A DNA stretch of 64,000 nt from Streptomyces rapamycinicus NRRL 5491 (lineage in GTDB: Bacteria > Actinomycetota > Actinomycetes > Streptomycetales > Streptomycetaceae): NCBI RefSeq assembly GCF_024298965.1, contig NZ_CP085193.1:5766001-5830000 (forward strand). The letters are read 5' to 3'. The position numbers were made by a program, and so were the translations under genes. Below the pieces are notes generated by a model, which saw nothing but the letters and a program-made list of their open reading frames with translations, made no database searches and was not told where the DNA came from. This document shows, piece after piece, positions 8,774 through 18,373 of the stretch (position 1 is its first letter; every line of letters starts with the position of its first letter).

Positions 8774-9694
8774 CTACTTCCAGCTGGTGCCGGTCAGCAG
8801 CTCGTAGGCCTCCGCGTACTTCCGTTGCGTCCGCTCGACGACCTCCGCCGGGAGCGGGGGCGGCGGCTGCTCGCTGTCACGGTCCCAGCCGGAGGCGGGG
8901 GAGGTCAGCCAGTCGCGGACGTACTGCTTGTCGAAGGACGGCTGCGCGTGGCCGGGCTCCCACTGGTCGGCGGGCCAGAAGCGGGAGGAGTCCGGGGTCA
9001 GTACCTCGTCGGCGAGCACCGGCTCGGCGCTCTCCACGCCCAGGGTCGCCTCCGCGTAGCCGAACTCGAACTTGGTGTCGGCGAGGATGATCCCCCGGGC
9101 GCGGGAGATCTCCCGGGCCCGGTTGTAGACGGCGAGGGTGGCCTGGCGCAGCTGGGCGGCGGGCTCGGCGCCGATGCGGTGGGCCACCTCCTCGTACGCC
9201 ACGTTCTCGTCGTGCTCGCCGACCGCGGCCTTGGTGGCCGGGGTGAAGATCGGCGAGGGCAGCTCGGAGCCGTCGGTCAGCCCCTCGGGGAGGGCGATGC
9301 CGCACACCGTACGGGTCTCGCGGTACTCGGCCAGGCCGGAGCCGGTCAGATAGCCGCGCGCCACGCATTCGACCGGGACCATCCGCAGCGACCGGCACAC
9401 CAGGGTCCGGCCCTCCCAGTCGGCGGGGGCGCCGGCAGGCAGCTCGGTGGACAGGACGTGGTTGGGGACGAGGTCGGCGAGCAGATCGAACCACCAGAGG
9501 GAGAGCTGGGTGAGGATCTTGCCCTTGTCGGGGATCTCGGTCGGCAGGACCCAGTCGTAGGCGGACATCCGGTCGCTGGCGACCATGACGAGCTCACCGC
9601 GCTCGTTCCGGTAGAGGTCGCGCACCTTGCCGGTGTGCAGGTGCTGAAGGCCCGGAACCTCGACCGGCTCGGGCTTCTCAACGAATCCGGACAC
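8774..9694 (-). CDS. purC: Phosphoribosylaminoimidazole-succinocarboxamide synthase
   Basis: PurC joins aspartate to CAIR with ATP, giving SAICAR. I start it at the GTG at 9694 (306 residues, VSGFVEKPEPVEVPGLQHL), which has a strong AGGAGGAAGC ribosome binding site. The frame is open further upstream to 9850, but that stretch is proline/arginine-rich and not PurC-like. Family motifs include HTGKVRDLYRNERGELVMVA, SDRMSAYDW and the late motif EFGYAEA. It stands alone rather than in the purSQL operon and is divergent from the oxidoreductase at 9890. Confidence 0.97.
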   Translation of the reverse strand: MSGFVEKPEPVEVPGLQHLHTGKVRDLYRNERGELVMVASDRMSAYDWVLPTEIPDKGKILTQLSLWWFDLLADLVPNHVLSTELPAGAPADWEGRTLVCRSLRMVPVECVARGYLTGSGLAEYRETRTVCGIALPEGLTDGSELPSPIFTPATKAAVGEHDENVAYEEVAHRIGAEPAAQLRQATLAVYNRAREISRARGIILADTKFEFGYAEATLGVESAEPVLADEVLTPDSSRFWPADQWEPGHAQPSFDKQYVRDWLTSPASGWDRDSEQPPPPLPAEVVERTQRKYAEAYELLTGTSWK

Positions 9695-9889
9695 GCTTCC
9701 TCCTGGTGTTTTTGTCCAAGCCCCCTCGATTCTGCCGCACTGAACGGCGGCGGCCTGCGGCGGGGCGCGGGGCCGCGGGGGTGCGGCGTTCCGGGTTCCG
9801 CTTCCGGCCGGTTCGAACACGTCATACGAGGAACTCGTGCGGCAGAACACAGATCAGGACGCAGACGGAGGCCGGCGGGGAGGTGCCGG

Positions 9890-11341
9890 ATGGCCGACGC
9901 GGCGATCGTGGGCAGCGGGCCCAACGGGCTCGCGGCCGCCGTCACCCTGGCCCGCGCCGGGCTGCGGGTCACGGTGTACGAGGCCGCCGCCGACATCGGC
10001 GGCGGGCTGCGCACCCAGCCGCTCTTCGATCCGGAGATCGCCCACGACATCTGCTCGGCGGTCCATCCCATGGCGCCCGCCTCCCGCTTCTTCCGCGAGT
10101 TCGGCCTGGCCGCGCGCGGGGTGGAACTGCTGACGCCCGAGGTCTCCTACGCCCATCCGCTGGACGGCGGCCGCGCCGCGCTCGCCCACCACGATCTGGA
10201 GACCACCTGCGCCGGGCTCGGCCCCGACGGGGAGCGCTGGCGGCGGCTGATGGCGCCGCTGGTACGGCACAGCGAAGGCGTGGTCGACTTCATCCTCTCC
10301 GGGCAGCGCGCCCTCCCCCACGATCCGGTGGCACCGCTGCTGCTGGCCCCCCGGATCCTCGTCCACGGCACCCGGCTCGGTGCCGCCCGCTTCACCGGTG
10401 AGGCGGCGCCCGCCCTGCTCACCGGGGTCGCCGCGCATGCCGTGGGCGAACTGCCCAGCCTGGCCGGCGGCGCGGTGGCGGCCCTGCTCGGGCATCTGGC
10501 CCACGGCCCCGGCTGGCCGCTGCCGCGCGGCGGCAGCGCCCGGATCGCCGACGCCATGGTGGACGACATCACCGCACACGGCGGCACCTTCCACACCGGG
10601 CGCGCGATCACCGACCTCCGCGAGCTGGACGGGTATCGCGCGGTGCTGCTCGACACCGGTGTTCCGGGGCTGCTGGACATCGCCGGACGCGCCCTGCCCG
10701 ACCGCTACGCCCGGGCGCTGCGGCGGTTCCGTTACGGCCCGGCCGCCGCCAAGGCCGACTTCCTGGTGAGCGAGCCGATCCCGTGGGCCGACCCCGCCGT
10801 GGGCCGCGCCGGGACCGTACACCTGGGCGGCACCCATGCCGAGCTGGCCCGGGAGGAGAACCGGACCGTACGCGGAATCCGCAGCCCGGCGCCCTTCGTG
10901 CTGCTCGTCGACCCGGCCGTCACCGACCCCGGCCGCGCCCGGCCCGGCAGGCGCCCGGTGTGGGCCTACGCCCATATGCCGAACGGCGACGACACCGACC
11001 CGGTGGAGCTCATCCGCTCCCGGATCGAGACGTACGCGCCCGGCTTCGGCGACACGGTGCTCGCGGCGCGCGGGATGTCGGGGCGGGACCTGGAGGCGTA
11101 CGACCCCAACGACGTGGGCGGGGACATCGGCTCGGGCGCGATGACGATCCGGCAGAGCCTCGCCCGTCCGGTGCCCCGCCTCGACCCGTACCGCACCCCG
11201 CTGCCCGGCCTCTTCCTCTGCTCATCGGCGACCCCGCCGGGGCCGGGGGTCCATGGGATGTGCGGCTACCTGGCGGCCCTGTCGGCGCTACGGCATCGCT
11301 TCGGAATCCGGAAGCCCCCGCCCTTGGGCCCGGCGGCGTAG
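9890..11341 (+). CDS. FAD-dependent oxidoreductase, phytoene-desaturase/PYROXD2-like
   Basis: A 483-residue flavoprotein of the CrtI/amine-oxidase superfamily. The dinucleotide-binding motif VGSGPNGLAAAVTLARAG is at residues 6-23 with the ribose-binding Glu in VTVYEAA. The family C-terminal FAD contact is LFLCSSATPPGPGVHGMCG near 440-458. The ATG at 9890 is chosen because it directly precedes the Rossmann motif. The same frame is open far upstream, but that part is antisense to purC. The substrate is unknown, and no carotenoid genes are nearby. Confidence 0.88.
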   Translation: MADAAIVGSGPNGLAAAVTLARAGLRVTVYEAAADIGGGLRTQPLFDPEIAHDICSAVHPMAPASRFFREFGLAARGVELLTPEVSYAHPLDGGRAALAHHDLETTCAGLGPDGERWRRLMAPLVRHSEGVVDFILSGQRALPHDPVAPLLLAPRILVHGTRLGAARFTGEAAPALLTGVAAHAVGELPSLAGGAVAALLGHLAHGPGWPLPRGGSARIADAMVDDITAHGGTFHTGRAITDLRELDGYRAVLLDTGVPGLLDIAGRALPDRYARALRRFRYGPAAAKADFLVSEPIPWADPAVGRAGTVHLGGTHAELAREENRTVRGIRSPAPFVLLVDPAVTDPGRARPGRRPVWAYAHMPNGDDTDPVELIRSRIETYAPGFGDTVLAARGMSGRDLEAYDPNDVGGDIGSGAMTIRQSLARPVPRLDPYRTPLPGLFLCSSATPPGPGVHGMCGYLAALSALRHRFGIRKPPPLGPAA

Positions 11342-11357
11342 GGGTGCCCGACGGGCC

Positions 11358-11480
11358 TTGCCGCCTGCGGCGGGCTGTTCCCCTCCCCGCCCCTTCCCGA
11401 AGCATCGATATGCGGCTCCGCCGCGTGGTGAGGCTCCGCCCCAGACCCCGAGGTCTGGGGCGGAGAGCGCCTGGTAGCAG
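11358..11480. repeat. Palindromic intergenic element (copy 2)
   Basis: It starts with GCCGCCTGCGGCGGGC, carries TTCCCCTCCCCGCCCCTTCC, then ATATGCGGCTCCGCCGCGTG and GAGGCTCCGCCCCAGACCCC, each able to fold on itself. Confidence 0.65.
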
Positions 11481-11554
11481 GGCGGAAAAAGGGCCCCGCA
11501 CCGGCCACGGGCCAGGCGGCGCCCGACGGATCCTGACGCCCGCAACGGGCCAAG

Positions 11555-11607
11555 CACCGATATGCGGCTCCGCCGCGCGGTGGGGCTCCGCCCCGGACCC
11601 CGGCCAG
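11555..11607. repeat. Palindromic intergenic element (copy 3, short)
   Basis: It shares ATATGCGGCTCCGCCGCG and GGGGCTCCGCCCCGGACCCC with copy 2, but lacks the pyrimidine block. Confidence 0.6.
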
Positions 11608-11784
11608 GCGACCCGGATGCGTGCGGGCATCCGCCGCGTCGGTGTGCCGACCGCGATCAGCCCGCCAGCGCGGGCGCTCACACCCTCGCCGCCCGTCCCG
11701 CGGAGCCCCACCGGCTCGCAGCGCGACCACCGCGTCGCAAACGGCGCAGCCGGTGCCTGACCGGTGAGCTGATCGCGGCGACGG

Positions 11785-11875
11785 CCGACTCGTCGGCCCC
11801 CGGGGTCCAGGGGCGGAGTCCATGGTTCGGGAAGGGGCGGGGAGGGGAACAGCCCGCCGCAGGCGGCGAGATCCG
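11785..11875. repeat. Palindromic intergenic element (copy 4, inverted)
   Basis: It carries the reverse complement of the pyrimidine block (GGGAAGGGGCGGGGAGGGGA) followed by GCCCGCCGCAGGCGGCG. It faces copy 2 across the gap. Confidence 0.6.
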
Positions 11876-13375
11876 TCACCCCCGCTTGCAGATCCGGTCC
11901 AGCAGATTCGCCGTCGCCCGCTGAACCCGCTCATCCGTATGCCCCGGGCGATCCAGCGCGGGCGACCACGCGAACGTCCCCGACGCGAAGACCAGCGCGC
12001 CGCTCGGGGCCCGGTACAGCGATGTTTCCTGGTGGCGGATCACCCCCTCCGTGTCCTCGTACGGGGAGTGGGCCAGGAGGATGCGCCGGAGGTGGTCGGG
12101 GAGGGCGGTGCGGGGGAAGTAGCGGTCGGCCTCGCCGGCGACCAGGCCGGGCAGTTCGTGGCCCTCCTCCGCGCCCGTGGCCTCCCACAGCCAGTGGCCG
12201 GCGTTGCGCACGATCAGGGAGCTCGGCTCGGGCACCCGGCCCGCGTACTGGATGCCGATGAGCTGCTGCTCGGGCGCGGTCTCCCGCCAGAGTGCCGAGC
12301 GGCCGGGGCCGCGGCGCTTGCGGCAGGTGAGCAGGCGGGCCGGGCCGGAGGGCGAGGGGGCGAGTTCGACCTGCCAGTACATGGTGTTCGCGGAGAGGAA
12401 GACCAGCGAGGTGCCGCTGTCGCGGGCCGCCTCCACGGCTTGGCGCATCGGCGCCGACCAGTATTCGTCATGGCCGGGGAAGACCAGGCCCCGGTAGCGG
12501 GTGGGGTCGACGCTGCCCGCGTGGAGGTCGCGCATCTCGGCGTAGGCCAGGTCGTAGCCGTAGCGCTCGGCCCAGCGGATGAAGTCGTAGGCGTGCCCCA
12601 CGTGGAGGGGCAGCCCCGCGCCCGCGTACGGCCGGTCGAAGGAGACCGTGGTGGCCGCCTCCGACTCGCCCAGCAGCTTTCCCCGCTCGTCCCAGGCGTG
12701 GTAGAGGCTGGCGCCGGTCCGGCCGTCCTCCGGGTAGAGGTTGTACGCCTGCCAGGTGAGGTCGGGCAGGACGAGGAGGAGGTCGGCGGGGCGGCTGTCG
12801 CGGACGGTGAAGGGGATGTGGCTGCGGTAGCCGTCCACGGTGGTCAGCACCGCGACATAGGCGCCGAGCTTCCAGTACGAGGGGATCTGCATCCGCCAGG
12901 ACAGCCACCAGTGGTGGCAGGAGACGGTGCGGTCGGCGGTGAGCGGGGGCGGCTGGACGATCCCGGACAGCCGGGGGCTGGTGGTGATCTTCAGCGCGCC
13001 GGTGCCGTCGTAGTAGCCGATGCGGTAGATGTCCACGCTGAACTGCTGGGGCGGGTCCACCGTGATCCGGAAGTCGATGGCCTCGCCGGGGGCCGCCGCG
13101 GAGGTGGAGGGGAAGCCCTTGATCTGCCGGTGGACATCGTCGGCGGTGCGGGGGCCGGGGATCCTGGCGGAACCCCTCTCGCCGATCCGCTCGGCCGCCG
13201 GGGCGTCGGTCCCGGAGAGATGGACGTCGTCGACGTACCACGGGACCACCCGGCCGGTGTCGTCGAAGTAGTTCTCACTGTCGCGCAGCCAGGGCAGCGG
13301 GCCCTGGCCGAAAGGATCCGTCACCGCGTGAGCGAGCGCTCCCGATTCCCAGCGCCGGATCTGGTCCGTCCCCAC
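11876..13375 (-). CDS. N,N-dimethylformamidase large-subunit-like protein
   Basis: A 499-residue protein resembling the beta (large) subunit of N,N-dimethylformamidase and the many actinobacterial relatives of unknown substrate. It retains GHDEYW (about residue 310), the family motif whose His and Glu bind the mononuclear iron in characterised DMFase. The GTG at 13375 (VGTDQIRRWESGA) is chosen for the GGGAGGGG ribosome binding site. The frame extends to 13540 without family similarity. No partner small subunit is encoded nearby, and characterised DMFases need one. That argues for a different substrate. Confidence 0.75.
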   Translation of the reverse strand: MGTDQIRRWESGALAHAVTDPFGQGPLPWLRDSENYFDDTGRVVPWYVDDVHLSGTDAPAAERIGERGSARIPGPRTADDVHRQIKGFPSTSAAAPGEAIDFRITVDPPQQFSVDIYRIGYYDGTGALKITTSPRLSGIVQPPPLTADRTVSCHHWWLSWRMQIPSYWKLGAYVAVLTTVDGYRSHIPFTVRDSRPADLLLVLPDLTWQAYNLYPEDGRTGASLYHAWDERGKLLGESEAATTVSFDRPYAGAGLPLHVGHAYDFIRWAERYGYDLAYAEMRDLHAGSVDPTRYRGLVFPGHDEYWSAPMRQAVEAARDSGTSLVFLSANTMYWQVELAPSPSGPARLLTCRKRRGPGRSALWRETAPEQQLIGIQYAGRVPEPSSLIVRNAGHWLWEATGAEEGHELPGLVAGEADRYFPRTALPDHLRRILLAHSPYEDTEGVIRHQETSLYRAPSGALVFASGTFAWSPALDRPGHTDERVQRATANLLDRICKRG

Positions 13376-13649
13376 AACTGTTCCCCTCCCCTGCGTACCC
13401 GGCGGCGCCACGCCTCGCTGTCCTCGCACACCGCACCGCCGCGGGTCCGGCCTTGTGGGCCGGGCTGCGGGGCCGGGCTCGCGGTTCGGGCCGGTTGGGC
13501 CGGAACTCCTGGGCCGGGCGACAGCGACCGGTCCAAGCACATCACATTACGCACCTACTCCGTCACCGATAGTCGCTAAATTGCCGGAAGAGGCACCGAA
13601 CGCGCGACAGGGGTGGACATAGGAGCGGTATTGGGCGGACCCCGCGCCG

Positions 13650-15536
13650 CTACACCAGCCGGACGGGCTTCTCCGGACGGACCCCCACCTCGCCGAGCCA
13701 GGCGCGCAGCGGCCCGTCGTCGCCGTCCTCCACCAGGCTCAGCACCGGACGGGCCAGATCGGCCCGCCGCCGCCCGCCGACGAGCAGCGCGGGTCCGTCC
13801 AGCCAGTCGAGGCCGGGGGCCGCGCCCGCGGTGTCCACGGCGGCGCAGCAGACCATGGCGGTGACATGGTCGGCGAGCAGCTCCCGGCCGGTGCGGGGCG
13901 GCTGGAGCGGGAACGCCGGGGCGAAGCCGTCGATCCACGGATCGCCGCCGGAACCGCCGGCGGGTCCCTCGGCCCCCGCCGCGGGGCCCTGGCCGTGCGC
14001 CCGGGAGGCGGCGGCCTCCTCCCGGGCCACCTCGACGCTGAGCCGGGCGGCGAGGCGGGGTGCGTCGCCGCCGGCCCCGCCGTCGGAGCCGTCGGAGCGG
14101 TTGGTGCCGTCGGCGGGGCCGGTCGGGGCGGCGGTGAGCCGGTCGATGACCCGGGCCAGGGTGGCCGGGGCGGGCCCGCTCGCGCCGGCCGGTGCGGGGG
14201 CGGCGCCGACGGGCTCGTGGGCGTCGTCCCGCTCGTCCAGGAGCCGGTTCAGCCGGGCGGCCTCCTGCCGCCACTTGCGGTCCACGACCTCATCCGGATA
14301 CGCGCCCCAGTCGACCGGGGACCAGTCGGGGCCCGGCTCCGGCGGGCCGCCGTGGAAGAGGCGGGCGGCGAGCAGCGAGGTGGCCTCGTCCATCACCCCG
14401 GGCTCCTCCAGCAGGTCGCAGGCCGGGCGCTCGCTCAGCCGGGAGGTGAACCCCTCGGCGAGCCGGTCGCGGCGGGAGAGCTCGGTGAGCGCCGAGACGA
14501 CGCCCGCGTCCAGCCGGGAGGGCCAGCGGCCCATCCGCCAGGCGGGCAGCGCGACCCGGGTCAGCAGCCGGTCCCAGCCCGCGTAGGCGAGGCCGACCTG
14601 CTCCTGGGCGACGATCCGCAGCCCGTAGTCGACCGTCTGGGCCCGCTCGGAGGCGGCCGCGGCGACCGCGCGCTCCATCTCGGCCGCGTGGTCACGGCAG
14701 CCGCGCAGCAGCAGCCGGGCCACCCAGCCGACGAAGCCGAAGGCTGGCCGGCGCACCGCCGCCACCAGGGCGGGCACGGGCCCGGACGACGGTTCGCCGC
14801 CGCGGGCCGCGACGGCCACGGCGGCGTCAAGACCGCGCACGAAGCGGCGGGCGGAGGCTATGTCGGGGTGGACGGACGGGCCGGTGCCCGCGACCACCGG
14901 GGCGAGCAGCGCGCGCAACTCGGCGACCCGCATCCACCACAGGAACGGCGAGCCGATCACCAGCACCGGCGCCCGCGGGGCGCGCCGCTCGGGGCGGTCC
15001 ACGACCCGGTCGGCACCGGCCGCCGCGCCGGGCCCCCTGGTGCCGCGTACCGGGCGGGGCTCCTCGACCGCGAGGGCGCCGCGGTCCCGGCGCTCCCGGC
15101 GCTGGGCGTGCGCCGGATGCGTACGGTCCTCCAGCCAGCTGTCGCAGTCGGGGGTCAGCGCTATGGCGGAGGGCGCGGGGACCTCCAGGCGCTCGGCCAG
15201 ATCGCGGACCAGCTGATAGAGGTCGGGCGCGGTCTCCTCGGCGATGGGCACCGTCGGGGTGACCGCGGGCCTGGCCCGGACGACCACGGCGGCCACGGCC
15301 GCCGCCAGCAGCAGCACCACCAGGGCGCCCCCGGTCACCACCCAGCGCAGGGCCGTCCAGCCCTCGTCCTGGGAGCCGCCGATGCTGCCGGTGGCGCTTC
15401 CGGCCAGCAGCACGACGGCGGCGGCGGCCGGGAGGAGTGCGACGGCGAGCGCGGTGCTCCGGATGCGCAGTACCGCGAGGGCGCGGGCACGCGCCGCCAG
15501 GGCACCTGCTTCGGGACCTGCCACGGTTCTCATCAC
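13650..15536 (-). CDS. Membrane protein, possible degenerate M48-type peptidase
   Basis: A 628-residue protein with two N-terminal membrane segments (about residues 25-46 and 67-87), followed by a cytoplasmic part. The order of elements resembles M48/HtpX-like proteins: PAPSAIALTPDCDSWLED, VLVIGSPFLWWMRVAELRAL, then a later helical region (RDHAAEMERAVAAAASE, residues about 275-295). Where M48 enzymes have HExxH after the LRAxLAHE-type helix, this protein reads LLAPVVAGTG, so it would be inactive. A long low-complexity Ala/Gly/Pro stretch covers about 440-560. The start could be GTG 15536 or ATG 15533. The M48 link is my inference from pattern. Confidence 0.6.
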   Translation of the reverse strand: MMRTVAGPEAGALAARARALAVLRIRSTALAVALLPAAAAVVLLAGSATGSIGGSQDEGWTALRWVVTGGALVVLLLAAAVAAVVVRARPAVTPTVPIAEETAPDLYQLVRDLAERLEVPAPSAIALTPDCDSWLEDRTHPAHAQRRERRDRGALAVEEPRPVRGTRGPGAAAGADRVVDRPERRAPRAPVLVIGSPFLWWMRVAELRALLAPVVAGTGPSVHPDIASARRFVRGLDAAVAVAARGGEPSSGPVPALVAAVRRPAFGFVGWVARLLLRGCRDHAAEMERAVAAAASERAQTVDYGLRIVAQEQVGLAYAGWDRLLTRVALPAWRMGRWPSRLDAGVVSALTELSRRDRLAEGFTSRLSERPACDLLEEPGVMDEATSLLAARLFHGGPPEPGPDWSPVDWGAYPDEVVDRKWRQEAARLNRLLDERDDAHEPVGAAPAPAGASGPAPATLARVIDRLTAAPTGPADGTNRSDGSDGGAGGDAPRLAARLSVEVAREEAAASRAHGQGPAAGAEGPAGGSGGDPWIDGFAPAFPLQPPRTGRELLADHVTAMVCCAAVDTAGAAPGLDWLDGPALLVGGRRRADLARPVLSLVEDGDDGPLRAWLGEVGVRPEKPVRLV

Positions 15537-15884
15537 CCCCTACTGTCCGGCCGGTGTTTGAACAGCGGACGACGGCGGCGTTGTTTTCTCCCCACCCACT
15601 GTCGCACCGGCCGCCGACTCCGCAATGCCGGTGGGCCAGTTGCCGCACCTCGCCTGAGCGGCACACTAGTTGGGGGCCGGGCGTGCGTCAGCAGGATGCG
15701 GAACCGCTCACCCGATGGAATGGCCTTGGGCAAAACCGGGAACTTCGCGATGGCGACGCCGGGCCCCGTGTGAACAGGCGGAAGCGGCCTTCCGGACCGT
15801 TCACCGGCCCGTTCGAGCCCCTGGTTGAGACACTTCTTACAGCCGTCCCCGGCTCTGCTTGCGAACCCGCTGCACGAACCCGCT
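15537..15884. other. 348-bp gap between purD and the membrane protein gene
   Basis: No gene or clear hairpin seen, apart from the 13-bp repeats at its right edge that include the purD stop codon. Confidence 0.6.
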
Positions 15885-15897
15885 CTACGAACCCGCT
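15862..15897. repeat. 13-bp tandem repeat containing the purD stop codon
   Basis: CGAACCCGCT recurs at 15862, 15875 and 15888 with exact 13-bp spacing. The complement of the purD TAG stop is at 15885-15887 in the linker of the array. Confidence 0.85.
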
Positions 15898-17150
15898 TCG
15901 GCCGCCGCCTTCGCCGCGATGTCGGAGCGGTGGTGGGAGCCCTCCAGGCCGATCCGGCCCACCGCGCGGTACGCCCGCTCGCGCGCCTTCGCCAGGTCGG
16001 AGCCGGTCGCGGTGACGGAGAGCACCCGGCCGCCCGCGCTCACCACCTCACCGGACGCGCCGTCCCGCTTGGTGCCCGCGTGCAGGACGTACGCCTTGGG
16101 GCCGTCCTTCTCGGCCACCTCGTCCAGCCCGGTGATCGGGTCGCCGGTGCGGGGGGTGCCCGGGTAGTTGTGCGAGGCGAGGACGACGGTCACGGCGGCG
16201 CCGTCGCTCCAGCGCAGCGGCGGCTCGTCCGCCAGCCGGCCGGTGGCGGCGGCGAGCAGCACCGCGGCCAGCGGGGTCTTCAGCCGGGCCAGCACCACCT
16301 GGGTCTCCGGGTCGCCGAAGCGCGCGTTGAACTCGATCACGCGCACGCCGCGCGAGGTGATCGCCAGGCCCGCGTACAGCAGCCCGGAGAAGGGCGTGCC
16401 GCGGCGGCGCAGCTCGTCGACCGTGGGCCGGCAGACCGTGGCCACGACCTCGTCCACCAGGGCGGGGTCCGCCCAGGGCAGCGGGGAGTACGCGCCCATG
16501 CCGCCGGTGTTCGGGCCCTCGTCGCCGTCGTGGGCGCGCTTGAAGTCCTGGGCGGGCTGGAGCGGGACCACGGTCTCGCCGTCGGTGATCGCGAAGAGGG
16601 AGACCTCCGGGCCGTCCAGGAACTCCTCGATCACCACCCGGCCGCAGGCCAGCGCGTGTGCGCGGGCGGCCTCGACGTCCTCGGTCACCACGACGCCCTT
16701 GCCCGCGGCGAGGCCGTCGTCCTTGACGACGTACGGGGGGCCGAAGGCGTCCAGCGCCTCGTCGACCTCGGCGGGGCTGGTGCACACATAGGCGCGTGCG
16801 GTGGGCACGCCAGCCGCCGCCATCACGTCCTTGGCGAACGCCTTGGAGCCCTCGAGCCGCGCGGCCTCCGCGGACGGCCCGAAGGCCGGGATCCCGCGCT
16901 CGCGCACGGCGTCGGCCACCCCCGCCACGAGGGGGGCCTCCGGCCCCACGACCACCAGGCCCGCCCCCAGGGAGGCGGCGAGGTCGGCGACGGCGGCACC
17001 GTCGAGCGCGTCGACCGCGTGCAGTTCGGCCACCTCGGCGATGCCGGCGTTGCCGGGGGCGCAGTGCAGTGCGGTGACGTCGGGGTCGAGGGAGAGAGCG
17101 CGGCACAGGGCATGTTCGCGGGCGCCGCCGCCGATGACGAGGACCTTCAC
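15885..17150 (-). CDS. purD: Phosphoribosylamine--glycine ligase
   Basis: PurD (GAR synthetase) couples phosphoribosylamine to glycine with ATP, the second purine step. The start is the GTG at 17150 ([19 protein letters not shown]), giving 421 residues, the usual size. ATP-grasp features are visible: [14 protein letters not shown] near residue 135, [17 protein letters not shown] and [14 protein letters not shown] near 285. The frame is open well upstream, but that part is arginine-rich and not PurD-like. It lies about 6 kb from purC with two unrelated genes between them. Confidence 0.97.
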   Translation of the reverse strand: MKVLVIGGGAREHALCRALSLDPDVTALHCAPGNAGIAEVAELHAVDALDGAAVADLAASLGAGLVVVGPEAPLVAGVADAVRERGIPAFGPSAEAARLEGSKAFAKDVMAAAGVPTARAYVCTSPAEVDEALDAFGPPYVVKDDGLAAGKGVVVTEDVEAARAHALACGRVVIEEFLDGPEVSLFAITDGETVVPLQPAQDFKRAHDGDEGPNTGGMGAYSPLPWADPALVDEVVATVCRPTVDELRRRGTPFSGLLYAGLAITSRGVRVIEFNARFGDPETQVVLARLKTPLAAVLLAAATGRLADEPPLRWSDGAAVTVVLASHNYPGTPRTGDPITGLDEVAEKDGPKAYVLHAGTKRDGASGEVVSAGGRVLSVTATGSDLAKARERAYRAVGRIGLEGSHHRSDIAAKAAAEAGS

Positions 17151-17550
17151 GGTAGGCAGCCTATTGCCTGGGGCTGCGGGCGCTGTGCGGCGGGGGCCGC
17201 GGCGCGGTCCGAGGGCGGTCAGGTTGCGGTCAGGGGGCGGTTCGAACGCGCTCCGAGGGCGGTCGAGGGCGGCTCGGCGTCGCGGCTCGGCGTCGCGGCT
17301 CGGCGTCGCGGCTCGGCGTCGCGGCTGGGCACGGTTCGGCGCGGTTCGGCCGGGAGTCCCGTGCGGGCCCCTGCGCCGTGAGCGGGGCCACTCTTTTGGG
17401 TGAGGAGTGGGTGGTCCTATACCCGATGGGACAGCCCCTACGGGCTGAAATCCGGTGATCGAGTCCTCGTGGCCAGCCGTTCGGCGGTAGGAATGGTGGT
17501 CGCGCATCAGCCGCGCGCAGGAGAAACGCCGCCGCAGAGGGAGTCGCACG
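17151..17550. other. 400-bp divergent gap between purD and the SLATT gene
   Basis: It contains a 13-bp tandem array (17271-17322). The right half must hold the SLATT promoter. No operator was recognised. Confidence 0.55.
17271..17322. repeat. 13-bp tandem repeat, four copies
   Basis: GGCTCGGCGTCGC is repeated exactly four times with no spacer (17271, 17284, 17297, 17310), then decays to GGCTGGGCACGG. Confidence 0.9.
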
Positions 17551-18285
17551 GTGAGTCAGCCGGAGATGCAGCCCGAGGGGCTCCCTCGGCAGGAGGGTGC
17601 GAGGATCCAGGGTGACCTGCTCGGCCGGCCCTTCCCGCACGGCGACTGGGGGGAGCCCGCGGAGCGGCTCGACGAGTTGTACCAGTGGGTGGAGGAGGGC
17701 GCGCTGGAGGTCGCCGGGTGGTACCTCGCCGACCGGGTGTGGAAGCGGCGGGCCGCCCGGGTGCTGCGGGTGGGGGCCGCGGTGGCGGGGGTCGTGGGGG
17801 CCGTACTGCCGTTGCTGGATCTGAACGGAACGCTGGACGGCGGCGCTGGATGGGGCGCGCTGGCGCTGCTGCTGGCGGTCGCGTGCGTCGGCGGCGACCG
17901 GTTCTTCGGGCTGACGTCCGGCTGGATGCGGGACATGGCCACGGCGCAGGCGGTGCAGCGGCGGCTGGAGGTGCTGCAGTTCGAGTGGGCGTCGGAGAGC
18001 GTGCGGGAGGTGCTGGGCCCGACCGAGGGCACCGCGAGCGAGGCCGTGGAGCGGTGTCTGTCGGTGCTGCGGCGGTTCTGCGAGGACGTGTCGGAGCTGG
18101 TGCGGGCCGAGACGGCGGGCTGGATGGTGGACTTCGGATCCGGTGCCGCGCCGCTGGTCACGCAGTCGCTGATGGCCCAGGGCTCCCGTCCGGACAGCGG
18201 GAGCCCCGCGAGCCGCTTTCCGCTGCCGCCGGGCCCGGCCCGGCCCAATATGCCGCGGCAGCGTCCTCCCGAGCCGCCCCGCTGA
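17551..18285 (+). CDS. SLATT-type two-transmembrane protein
   Basis: A 244-residue protein with the SLATT layout. A short cytoplasmic start with a helix ([22 protein letters not shown]) is followed by two membrane helices (about residues 72-93 and 100-122) and a long helical tail ([16 protein letters not shown]), ending in a proline-rich terminus. SLATT proteins are often pore-forming effectors beside nucleotide-sensing conflict genes. No SLOG or SMODS partner is present here, so a housekeeping role is as likely. The GTG at 17551 follows a good CAGAGGGAG site. Its stop codon is in a 21-bp direct repeat. Confidence 0.75.
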   Translation: MSQPEMQPEGLPRQEGARIQGDLLGRPFPHGDWGEPAERLDELYQWVEEGALEVAGWYLADRVWKRRAARVLRVGAAVAGVVGAVLPLLDLNGTLDGGAGWGALALLLAVACVGGDRFFGLTSGWMRDMATAQAVQRRLEVLQFEWASESVREVLGPTEGTASEAVERCLSVLRRFCEDVSELVRAETAGWMVDFGSGAAPLVTQSLMAQGSRPDSGSPASRFPLPPGPARPNMPRQRPPEPPR

Positions 18286-18333
18286 TGACGGCCGCGGGGC
18301 GGTCGGAGACCTCGCTGATGACGGCCGCGGGGC
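18280..18333. repeat. 21-bp direct repeat containing the SLATT gene stop codon
   Basis: Two exact copies (18280-18300, 18313-18333) begin CGCTGATGACGG and end CGCGGGGC. The first contains the TGA at 18283-18285. Confidence 0.85.
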
Positions 18334-18373
18334 CTCCCGGGGACGGCGGTCGGCCCGGCGGACGGCCCGGCGG

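Larger units (their letters stand above)
11342..11875. other. 534-bp gap with three palindromic intergenic elements
   Basis: No credible gene. It lies between two convergent genes and contains element copies at 11358-11480, 11555-11607 and 11785-11875. Their inverted repeats, such as CCAGACCCC-GA-GGTCTGG near 11440, may act as terminators. Confidence 0.7.
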
